A DNA stretch of 64,000 nucleotides, from assembly GCA_017472305.1 (NCBI GenBank), contig JAFUQP010000016.1, positions 1-64,000 of the forward strand. Direction: 5' to 3'. Positions within the stretch are counted from its first letter, which is position 1, and each line of letters opens with the position of its first letter. Positions 1 to 6,460 of this stretch are shown in pieces. Origin of the DNA: Clostridia bacterium (lineage in GTDB: Bacteria; Bacillota; Clostridia; Oscillospirales; CAG-272). The position numbers and the translations under genes are program-made. Under the pieces are notes generated by a model. It was not told where the DNA came from. It made no database searches and saw only the letters and a program-made list of their open reading frames with translations.

Positions 1-1
1 C

Positions 2-892
2 TTACACCTGCGCGCCTGCGTATTCTACGAAAATATCGTTGAGAGAAGGCTCAAACACCTTTACCTCATCAATATCGTAGCTTTCTACAAGTCGTTTCAT
101 CATAGACTGCTTTTCATCGGGACTTGCAAGCTGAATGAGTAGAGTTCCGTCCTCGCGCTCGGTGCAAGCATCGCCGAGAGCTGCCTTTATTCTTTCGGGC
201 TTCGGGGTGCTTACAACGATTTTGTCGCGCGGGTAGGTTCTCTTGATTTCGTGAAGGTCTCCGCTTATGGCAACCTTGCCTGCGTTTATAATAGCGATAC
301 TGTCGCAAAACTCCTCTATATAGCTCATCTGATGGCTTGAAAACAGAACAATTTTACCCTTAGCAATCTGTTCCTTTACCACGTCCTTGAGAAGCATTGC
401 GTTCACGGGGTCAAGTCCCGAGAAGGGCTCGTCAAGAATGACAATGTCAGGATCATGCGCAAGCGCTGTGATGAGCTGGATTTTCTGTTGATTTCCTTTC
501 GAGAGTGTGTCAAGGCGCTTGTTACGGTATTCGGACATACCGAGTCTTGATAGCCAATAGTCAACGGCTTTCACGGCATCCTTTGCGCTCATACCCTTAA
601 GCTCCGCAAAATATATCAACTGATCTATAATGAGCTTCTTTGGATAAAGTCCTCTTTCTTCGGGAAGGTAGCCTATGCCTATCCTGTTATAATCAATAGG
701 CACACCGTCAATCAAAACCTCTCCGCTATCTGCCGGAAATACGTTCATCAAAATACGAATGGACGTTGTTTTACCCGCGCCGTTTCTGCCGAGCAGACCG
801 AACGCCCGTCCCCCCTCTGCCGTGAATGATACGCCCTTAAGAACCTCTTTCTCGCCAAAGGATTTGTCAATGCCCTTCAATTCCAAAATCAT
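2..892 (-). CDS. ABC transporter ATP-binding protein
   Basis: A 296-residue cytoplasmic ATPase subunit that would power an exporter or drug-efflux type ABC transporter. Walker A is GRNGAGKT (residues 35-42), the signature is LSKGN, Walker B is IVILDEPFSGLD, and the switch histidine sits in SSHQ. The roughly 80 residues after the ATPase core, ending NDIFVEYAG, fit the C-terminal extension (DUF4162) of the CcmA/DrrA-like group. The start is fixed by AAGGAG about 9 bases upstream. The stop lies at the window edge, so the cognate permease is expected just outside. The gene follows its own promoter and an attenuator-like leader (907-1082), which suggests conditional expression, for example by an antibiotic or peptide; that part is inference. 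The substrate is unknown. Confidence 0.93.
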   Translation of the reverse strand: MILELKGIDKSFGEKEVLKGVSFTAEGGRAFGLLGRNGAGKTTSIRILMNVFPADSGEVLIDGVPIDYNRIGIGYLPEERGLYPKKLIIDQLIYFAELKGMSAKDAVKAVDYWLSRLGMSEYRNKRLDTLSKGNQQKIQLITALAHDPDIVILDEPFSGLDPVNAMLLKDVVKEQIAKGKIVLFSSHQMSYIEEFCDSIAIINAGKVAISGDLHEIKRTYPRDKIVVSTPKPERIKAALGDACTEREDGTLLIQLASPDEKQSMMKRLVESYDIDEVKVFEPSLNDIFVEYAGAQV

Positions 893-906
893 AATATTTT
901 CTCCTT

Positions 907-936
907 AATAAAAATGCGCCCCATCAAGAGGCGCAC
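907..936 (-). terminator. Intrinsic terminator / attenuator upstream of ABC ATPase
   Basis: On the minus strand a GC-rich stem (TGCGCC/GGCGCA) with an 8-10 base loop is followed by ATTTTTATT. It ends right before the AAGGAG of the ABC gene and lies downstream of the gene's own promoter, so it can only act as an attenuator within the leader. Confidence 0.7.
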
Positions 937-957
937 GAAAAACGTACCTCTCAATGT

Positions 958-1048
958 TGCTACACATTTCCTGACGACGTCAAAGGGGAGAGAATACATT
1001 TTTACCAAATAGTATTCCCTAAGAGCCGTCATATTAAAATGTGTAGCA
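958..1048 (-). promoter_or_regulatory. Structured 5' leader with 12-bp inverted repeat
   Basis: The arms TGCTACACATTT (from 1048 downward) and AAATGTGTAGCA (958-969) are perfectly complementary. Two inner pairings, TGACGGC/GTCGTCA and GAATAC/GTATTC, extend the fold. The first arm begins at about the predicted transcription start. A frame of 47 codons starts at 1032 inside the structure and runs to overlap the ABC start codon as ATGA, but no ribosome binding site precedes it. This could be a regulatory RNA that controls the terminator at 907-936, or a translated leader peptide. Confidence 0.55.
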
Positions 1049-1053
1049 GGATT

Positions 1054-1082
1054 ATTATAGCACGCTTTATCCAAATTTTCAA
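1054..1082 (-). promoter_or_regulatory. Sigma-A promoter of ABC ATPase leader
   Basis: TTGAAA (1077-1082) and TATAAT (1054-1059) on the minus strand are separated by 17 bp. This places the start near 1047, about 155 bases before the ABC start codon. Confidence 0.8.
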
Positions 1083-1120
1083 GTATTATGGAAAATAAAT
1101 ATCCTCGCCCAGCCACTTAC

Positions 1121-1254
1121 AAGCGATCTTGTCGCGCTCGCGGCGGGATATGCGGACCTTTTTCCTCGGCTTCGCCTCGGAAACAACGCTCGGCGTTGTC
1201 TTGATGCTCCACCACCAAAAACAAAATCCACCCCTTTGGATGGCTTTGGTGGTG
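1121..1254. repeat. Copy A of 180-bp-period tandem duplication (tRNA downstream region)
   Basis: This stretch matches 1301-1433 at about 85-90 percent with an offset of exactly 180 bp, including a run with hairpins CGGCTTCGCC and ACAACGCT...GCGTTGT. Where copy B continues into the tRNA, copy A continues into CACCACCAAAG-like sequence (minus strand) joined to an ATCCTTG remnant. This suggests that a duplicated tRNA was lost here. Confidence 0.75.
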
Positions 1255-1300
1255 CAAGGATTTTGCACGATGTGCAATATTTTCACACTCTACGCCTGAC

Positions 1301-1433
1301 AAGCGAGCTTGTCGATCTCCGAGTGGGGAATGCGAACCTTTTTCTTCGGCTTCGCCTCGGAAACAACGCTCAGCGTTGTCTTGATGCTCCACCACCAAAA
1401 CAAAAGCCACCCCTTTGGGTGGCTTTGGTGGTG
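1301..1433. repeat. Copy B of 180-bp-period tandem duplication
   Basis: Second copy of the element, ending in the intact CAT tRNA gene. It contains that tRNA's terminator and, at 1380-1399, a 20-base inverted copy of the tRNA 3' end. Confidence 0.75.
1397..1426 (-). terminator. Terminator of the CAT-anticodon tRNA
   Basis: On the minus strand AGCCACCC pairs with GGGTGGCT around a four-base loop, followed by TTTTGTTTT, directly after the encoded CCA. The hairpin is nested inside a larger 20-bp inverted repeat (1380-1399 with 1424-1443) that includes the tRNA 3' end. Confidence 0.75.
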
Positions 1434-1505
1434 GAGCATCAAGGACTCGAACCTTGGACCGACCGGTTATGAGCCGGTAGCTCTAACCAACTGAGCTAAT
1501 GCTCC
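1429..1505 (-). tRNA. tRNA with CAT anticodon (Met or Ile2)
   Basis: The cloverleaf is complete: a 7-bp acceptor stem GGAGCAT/ATGCTCC, a D-arm with GCTC...GAGC, an anticodon stem ACCGG/CCGGT with loop CTCATAA, a five-base variable region, a T-arm CAAGG-TTCGAGT-CCTTG and an encoded CCA (1429-1431). The anticodon CAT can mean elongator methionine, or isoleucine after lysidine modification. The sequence cannot decide between them. A-rich DNA follows its 5' side and no clear own promoter was found. Confidence 0.92.
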
Positions 1506-1654
1506 GCACTGCGACTTATATATTGTAGCAGATATTTATGAATAAATCATTAACATTTTATTAATAAAGAATAAATCATTGAGCGCAAAAAGAAAAATAA
1601 AAATATTTATTTATAATAAAAGGAAGAAATCCGAAAAATAATCTCAAAAATGTA

Positions 1655-1683
1655 TTGACAAACCGAAAAATATTTGTTATAAT
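1655..1683 (+). promoter_or_regulatory. Promoter of tRNA-Thr
   Basis: Perfect consensus: TTGACA (1655-1660), a 17-bp spacer and TATAAT (1678-1683), 35 bp before the mature tRNA 5' end. Confidence 0.9.
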
Positions 1684-1717
1684 AATCTGCGTCACGAGGA
1701 AATATCCTTGATGGCAT

Positions 1718-1793
1718 GCTGCTATGGCTCAGCTGGTAGAGCACATCCTTGGTAAGGATGAGGTCCCCGGTCCGAATCCGGGTAGCAGCTCCA
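1718..1793 (+). tRNA. tRNA-Thr (GGT)
   Basis: Acceptor stem GCTGCTA/TAGCAGC, D-arm GCTC...GAGC, anticodon arm CATCC-TTGGTAA-GGATG with anticodon GGT, T-arm with TCCGAAT loop, discriminator T and encoded CCA (1791-1793). It is transcribed alone from a consensus promoter and ends in an intrinsic terminator six bases downstream. Confidence 0.97.
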
Positions 1794-1798
1794 GACAA

Positions 1799-1832
1799 CC
1801 CCGAAGTAACCCTTCGGGGCTTTGGTTTTTTA
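1799..1832 (+). terminator. Terminator after tRNA-Thr
   Basis: CCCCGAAG pairs with CTTCGGGG, followed by CTTTGGTTTTTT. Confidence 0.88.
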
Positions 1833-2235
1833 TAGGCTTTTGCGATTTTTGGTAGGAACAGCCGGGGTTGCCTTGAGCTGTTACCACGGACGAGGAACGG
1901 CTCTGCCGTCCCTCGCATAAAGCCTCACTTTGAATTTGCAGGCAAACTTAAGCGCACTTACATTAAAATCTGCAAGGCAGATTCGGTCCGCATATCCCGC
2001 CGAAGCCGTGGGAGCTCGCTCACATAAGGCAAGGCGAGGATATCTTTGCATAGCAAATACCCGAGGTAACTCCAGACATTCTCGCTGCGGCTCGGTTTGC
2101 CGTTTGGACTAACGTTTTCTACTAATTGCTCTGCACCTCATCCGTCAGGCTTCGCCTGCCACCTTCTCCAACAGAGAAGGCTTAAAAAATCAGCCGCTCA
2201 CTAAGGCTCAAAGCACTATTTTCGGAGGAATTAAA
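1833..2235. other. Gene-free stretch with repeat fragments
   Basis: No convincing gene. It holds an 18-bp inverted copy (1985-2002) of the sequence at 1141-1158. At about 2131-2175 it has a hairpin-bearing segment, CAGGCTTCGCCTG between CTCATCCGT and CCACCTTCTCC, that looks like a short interspersed repeat. The last part carries the GGAGG of the next gene. Confidence 0.6.
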
Positions 2236-2679
2236 ATGAAGGCAAAACGAATTTTTGAGCTGGTGATAATTTGCTTGTTCGTTATTATCGTTACGGCTAT
2301 TGCTTCGATATTTATTTATCGCTACGTCGTGAATTCGGATTGGTATCAGGAAGCGCAAGCGAAGGGTAGCTTCTCCGAGGTAAAGAAGAGATTGAGCGAC
2401 GGTGGAGATATCCAATATATAAAGATTGACGACGGCGAGGAGCGCTTCATATACGTATTTCCCGACAAGCTTTTTGACGACCTCTCGGCAAAGAACTACG
2501 AGCGTATTGAGGATTCGGACACCCGACACGAGATTTGGTCGGGAATTTGTATTACAGTCTTCTACGAGGACCGTCAGGGACCTTCGTTCTTCCTCACGGA
2601 GGACGGTAAGCTGTATTGGGCTTATGACTTAGAGGTCGAATGTCCTTCTCTTGTTGCTTGGTACGAAAATCAAAGATAA
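2236..2679 (+). CDS. Small single-pass membrane protein of unknown function
   Basis: 147 residues, start supported by CGGAGGAA seven bases upstream. Residues 7-30 form one strongly hydrophobic segment (uncleaved signal anchor), followed by a soluble domain of about 115 residues rich in acidic and aromatic residues and probably outside the cell. No family is recognised. It stands alone between the tRNA region and a strong terminator shared with the convergent pheST operon. No promoter close to consensus was found upstream. Confidence 0.75.
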   Translation: MKAKRIFELVIICLFVIIVTAIASIFIYRYVVNSDWYQEAQAKGSFSEVKKRLSDGGDIQYIKIDDGEERFIYVFPDKLFDDLSAKNYERIEDSDTRHEIWSGICITVFYEDRQGPSFFLTEDGKLYWAYDLEVECPSLVAWYENQR

Positions 2680-2708
2680 CGCAAGCGATTTTTGTTTTTT
2701 ATAAAGAT

Positions 2709-2745
2709 AGCGGAGCTTCTGCACGTGCAGAGGCTCCGCTTTTTG
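2709..2745. terminator. Bidirectional terminator between 2236 gene and pheT
   Basis: A nearly perfect 16-bp palindrome (AGCGGAGC...GCTCCGCT, GTGCAC centre) with T-run TTTTTG on the plus side and an A-rich flank on the other. It sits between two convergent genes. Confidence 0.88.
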
Positions 2746-2765
2746 TTTGTGTTTGATTTTCCTTT

Positions 2766-5138
2766 TTACGCCTTTACGGGAAGGCCTTCTATTGCAAGAG
2801 CCAAGTTTATCTGCTCAACAACCGGCATAAGCTCCTGCTTTGTGAGGGTTCTCTCGCGGGATACGAAGGAGAAGCGGAGCGTCAGCGACGAGGAGCCGTC
2901 CTCGGCGGTGTAGACGTCCTTGACGCGCACGTCGGCAAGCGACTCGCCTGCGGCGCTCTTTGCAAGCGCGACAATCTTCGGGAATACTATTTCTCCAACG
3001 TTTGCCTCGAAGGTAACGTCGATGTCAATCGCGGGGAATCTCGAGGGCTCGCTGTACTTGATAGCGGCAACCTTCGACTCTGCGAAGCGCTCGGTGAATA
3101 TCTCAAAGAAGGCAACGGCGCACTTCTTATCAATGTTCTCAAGCACTACGGGGTGAGGCACGGAGAGGTATCCGACCTTATTTCCGTCAATTACGATATC
3201 GAAGCTGTTTACAGGGTGCTCGAAGTCAAAGTCGCACTCAGCGGAAACGAACTCAGGGCTCACGTGAAGAATATCACGGCATAGCTCTGCCGCAGCATCT
3301 CTTGCGCGAAGGAAGAGCGCTTCCTCGCCCGAAGTCTTTGAGAAGAATACCGCGCCGAGCTTGTTCTGCTCGTTGCAGTCGCCATTTGCGCGAAGGCCCT
3401 CAACGGTATGTCCAATCTCGAAGATTCCGAAGTCATCGGCATAGGACTTGTTCTCCTTAACGAATGCAAGGAGAGTCGGGAGCATCGAAACACGCAGATA
3501 TGCGTGGTCGGGAGTCTGTGCGTTAATTACCTTAACGTTCTCGGGAGTCTTGATGCCGAGCTCGTCGTTCTTCTTAACGTCGGACCAGATGTAGGAGTGA
3601 ACCTCGTGCATACGGTAGCTCTTAACAAGTATGTCCTTCATTCTGTCCTCGTCGGACTTAAGAGTTTCCTTGCGTACGGGAAGAAGGGGGCTTGACGAGG
3701 TAAAGATATCGAAGTTATCGTAGCCGTAAATTCTGGTAATTTCCTCGATAATGTCTGCCTTGATGGTTACGTCCTTGGTTGCGCGCCAAGAGGGAACGGT
3801 AACGGTGAAATCGTCGCCCGAGAGCGAAACGCCAAAGCCGAGCGCTGTGAGAGTCTTAACGATAGTTTCGTTAGAAATCTCGATACCTGTATATCTGTCA
3901 ACGTATCTCTTGTCAAAGTTAAGAGTGATTGTCGGGTACTTTCTTACGTATGCGTCGGTGAACGAGGAGATAACTCTCGCGCCTGCGTCGCAGTCGGAAA
4001 GAAGCTTAAGAAGCCTTTCGGTTGCGAGTCTGCAAAGCTCGGGGTCGAGCATCTTCTCATATCTCTGCGAAGCATCGGTACGAAGTCCAAGCCTTGTGGT
4101 GGTCTTACGAACCGAAACACCGTCGAAGGTCGCCGACTCGAGAAGGAGCGAGGTGGTGCCGTCCTCAATCTTCGAGGCATCTCCACCCATAACGCCCGCG
4201 ATTGCCACAGGTACGTCACCCGAGGTAATCATAAGCATATTTTCGTCGATTTTCCTCTCCACTCCGTCAAGGGTAACAAAGTTAAGTCCCTCGGGGAAGG
4301 TCTGAACCTCGATTTTGTCAACCTTCGCGTTGTCAAAGGCGTGCATAGGCTGACCGAGCTCCATCATTACGTAGTTTGTGAGGTCGGCAAGGAAGTTAAT
4401 CGCACGCGAGCCGCAGTAGTAGAGGCGAATTCTCATATCCACGGGGCTGACTCTGCGAGTGATGTTCTCAACCTTGATAGCCGAGTAGCGGTATACGAGG
4501 TCGGTTGCCTTAACGTCCACCGAAACCGCGGGGAGCGCGTCGTACTCCGACACATCAAGAGTCGCGGGAGCCTTAAGCTCTCTTCCTGTGAGGGTAGCGA
4601 ACTCACGCGCCATTCCGTAATGACTCCAGAGGTCGGGGCGGTTGGTAAGCGACTTGTTATCAACCTCGAAGATTATGTCATCAATGCCGTAAACGGTCTT
4701 AAGGTCTGTGCCGAGCGGGATATCGTCGTCAAGCTCCCAGATACCCGAGTTATCGTCGCTGATGCCAAGCTCTGCCTCGGAGCAGCACATACCGTAAGAG
4801 GTGTAGCCCGCAATCTTGGCAGGCTTAATCTCGTGGCCCGAAACCGCGCCGCCGTTCGTTGCAAGCGCAACGAGCATTCCCTCTCTGACGTTGGGCGCGC
4901 CGCAGACTATGTCAACGACCTCGTCGCCCTTGTCAACCTTGAGAAGGTGGAGCTTCCTTGAGTCGGGGTGATTTTCTACCGAAATAATTTTAGCGGCAAC
5001 GACACCGTGAGTGTCAGCGCCCTTTTCTATTATGTCCTCAACCTCTGCGGTGGAGAGTGTAAAGTTATGGATAAGTGCCTTCTTGTCAAGTCCCGAAAGG
5101 TCAACGAAGTCGCCAATCCAATTCATTGATAAAAACAT
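2766..5138 (-). CDS. pheT: Phenylalanine--tRNA ligase beta subunit
   Basis: A 790-residue beta subunit of the alpha2-beta2 cytosolic synthetase that charges tRNA-Phe. The N-terminal MNWIGDFVDL-type motif leads into a tRNA-binding OB domain (about residues 40-150, with VVAAKI and IVCGAPNVREG). B3/B4, B5 and the catalytic-like core follow. The C-terminal ferredoxin-fold anticodon-binding domain ends VEQINLALAIEG. The open frame extends 22 codons further upstream, but AAGGAGGA seven bases before the ATG at 5138 fixes this start. That ribosome site overlaps the pheS stop, so the two are translationally linked. Length is normal for Firmicutes. Confidence 0.97.
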   Translation of the reverse strand: MFLSMNWIGDFVDLSGLDKKALIHNFTLSTAEVEDIIEKGADTHGVVAAKIISVENHPDSRKLHLLKVDKGDEVVDIVCGAPNVREGMLVALATNGGAVSGHEIKPAKIAGYTSYGMCCSEAELGISDDNSGIWELDDDIPLGTDLKTVYGIDDIIFEVDNKSLTNRPDLWSHYGMAREFATLTGRELKAPATLDVSEYDALPAVSVDVKATDLVYRYSAIKVENITRRVSPVDMRIRLYYCGSRAINFLADLTNYVMMELGQPMHAFDNAKVDKIEVQTFPEGLNFVTLDGVERKIDENMLMITSGDVPVAIAGVMGGDASKIEDGTTSLLLESATFDGVSVRKTTTRLGLRTDASQRYEKMLDPELCRLATERLLKLLSDCDAGARVISSFTDAYVRKYPTITLNFDKRYVDRYTGIEISNETIVKTLTALGFGVSLSGDDFTVTVPSWRATKDVTIKADIIEEITRIYGYDNFDIFTSSSPLLPVRKETLKSDEDRMKDILVKSYRMHEVHSYIWSDVKKNDELGIKTPENVKVINAQTPDHAYLRVSMLPTLLAFVKENKSYADDFGIFEIGHTVEGLRANGDCNEQNKLGAVFFSKTSGEEALFLRARDAAAELCRDILHVSPEFVSAECDFDFEHPVNSFDIVIDGNKVGYLSVPHPVVLENIDKKCAVAFFEIFTERFAESKVAAIKYSEPSRFPAIDIDVTFEANVGEIVFPKIVALAKSAAGESLADVRVKDVYTAEDGSSSLTLRFSFVSRERTLTKQELMPVVEQINLALAIEGLPVKA

Positions 5139-5151
5139 CTGACTCTCCTCC

Positions 5152-6174
5152 TTATATAGATTTGAACTGCGAGAGAGCCTTAAGGCTTCCGCTGTTGAAG
5201 TCACGGATATCCTTGACTCCGTATTTCATCATTGCAAGTCTTGTAAGACCGAGACCGAAGGCAAAGCCCGTGTACTTCTCGGTGTCAATTCCGCCCTCGC
5301 GGAGCACGTTCGGGTGAATCATTCCGCAGGGACAAAGCTCGAGCCAGCCCGAATTCTTGCAGGAGGGACAGCCCTCGCCGCCGCAAATCTCACAGTTGAT
5401 ATCAAGCTCAAAGCCGGGCTCGACAAACGGGAAGAAGCCGGGGCGAAGTCTGACCTTAACGTCCCTCTTGAACACCTCGGAGAGCATAGTCTTCATAAAG
5501 TAGATAAGGTTGGAGATAGAGATGTTCTCGTCTATCATCATACCCTCCATCTGGAAGAAGGTGTTCTCGTGGCAGGCGTCGGTAGACTCGTTTCTGAAGC
5601 ATCTGCCGGGGAAGATTGCGCGAAGGGGCGCGCCGTACTTCTTCATAATCGCGTTCTGCGCGGCAGAGGTGTGAGTCTTGAGAAGCTGACCGTTGTCAAG
5701 ATAATAGGTGTCCTGCATATCTCTTGCAGGGTGGTGCTTCGGGATATTGAGAGCCTCGAAGCACTGATAGTCGTTTACTATCTCGTTGTAGTTCTCGATA
5801 GTAAAGCCCATGCTGATAAATATTTCCTCAACCTCACGGGTTGCAAGGGTTATTGGGTGGTAAGAGCCAAGCTCCGCACCGCCTTCAAGGGTGGGATTGT
5901 ACTTCTTCGCGCTTCTGACCTTTCTGTCAATAGCGGCGCGGCGCATAATCTCCTTCGCCTCGGCTATCGCCGCCTCAACATCACACTTAAGCGTGTTGAT
6001 AAGCTGACCCGCAGCCTTCTTGTCCTCAACGTCGCGAAGGCCCTTCATAAGCTCGGCAACGTGACCCTTCTTGCCAAGATACTCAACGCGCAAAGCCTCG
6101 AGAGCCGCATCGTCTGTAGCCGCACTAAGAGCCAGAGAGAAGCCCGACCTTAATTCTTCTATTCTTTCCTTCAT
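5152..6174 (-). CDS. pheS: Phenylalanine--tRNA ligase alpha subunit
   Basis: 340-residue catalytic subunit. The N-terminal coiled coil (residues 1-90) is followed by the class II core: motif 2 FPGRCFRNESTDACHENTF-like region, then GCPSCKNSGWLELCPCGMIHPNVL and the motif 3 GFAFGLGLTRLAMMKYG. The DxPEFHQ-type loop is replaced here by FFQMEG. Two CxxC-like pairs in the C-terminal half are typical of some clostridial PheS. Translation most likely starts at the ATG at 6174 behind GAAGGAAG rather than 11 codons upstream. It is the first gene of pheST, and no T-box leader fits into the roughly 45-base 5' leader. Confidence 0.97.
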   Translation of the reverse strand: MKERIEELRSGFSLALSAATDDAALEALRVEYLGKKGHVAELMKGLRDVEDKKAAGQLINTLKCDVEAAIAEAKEIMRRAAIDRKVRSAKKYNPTLEGGAELGSYHPITLATREVEEIFISMGFTIENYNEIVNDYQCFEALNIPKHHPARDMQDTYYLDNGQLLKTHTSAAQNAIMKKYGAPLRAIFPGRCFRNESTDACHENTFFQMEGMMIDENISISNLIYFMKTMLSEVFKRDVKVRLRPGFFPFVEPGFELDINCEICGGEGCPSCKNSGWLELCPCGMIHPNVLREGGIDTEKYTGFAFGLGLTRLAMMKYGVKDIRDFNSGSLKALSQFKSI

Positions 6175-6224
6175 TGGTTTTCTACTTCCTTCTCGGTAAA
6201 ACCGCAAAATATTTACAATTAATA

Positions 6225-6253
6225 ATTATATTATAAATATATTCATTTGTCAA
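6225..6253 (-). promoter_or_regulatory. Promoter of pheST
   Basis: TTGACA (6248-6253) and TATAAT (6225-6230) on the minus strand, 17-bp spacer. The leader is too short for tRNA-sensing attenuation. Confidence 0.9.
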
Positions 6254-6364
6254 TAGCAACCACCAAAAAAACCGCCGTAAAACAGCCTTAAAAGGAAGCC
6301 TCGAAGCTTTGGGCGAAGCCATTGAGCCTTGAAAAAAGAAAACCTTAACATTTCGTGGTTTTTG

Positions 6365-6407
6365 ATTTATTATTTAGGTTTACATTGATTTTTCGATATG
6401 CTAGAAT
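6365..6407 (+). promoter_or_regulatory. Promoter with shared upstream element (copy 1)
   Basis: TTTACA (6379-6384), 17 bp, TAGAAT (6402-6407). The -35 box overlaps ATTTATTATTTAGGTTTAC (6365-6383). This matches 17 of 19 bases at 10537-10555, where the distance to the -10 box is identical. It is a candidate operator for the AraC-type regulator encoded between the two promoters. Confidence 0.65.
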
Positions 6408-6460
6408 TAAATTAGAAACGCAGTTCGCCGTTCAGCATTCGGTGAAACTCGGAGGTGCTT

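Noticed and set aside
1607-1918. 103-codon minus frame across tRNA-Thr
   Set aside because: It reads through the reverse complement of a clear tRNA and its terminator; such frames are common artefacts.
5139-5204. Upstream start for pheT (22 codons earlier)
   Set aside because: It lies within pheS, while a strong ribosome site precedes the internal ATG at 5138.
6175-6253. T-box leader for pheST
   Set aside because: The -10 box is only about 50 bases before the start codon, too short for specifier and antiterminator stems.
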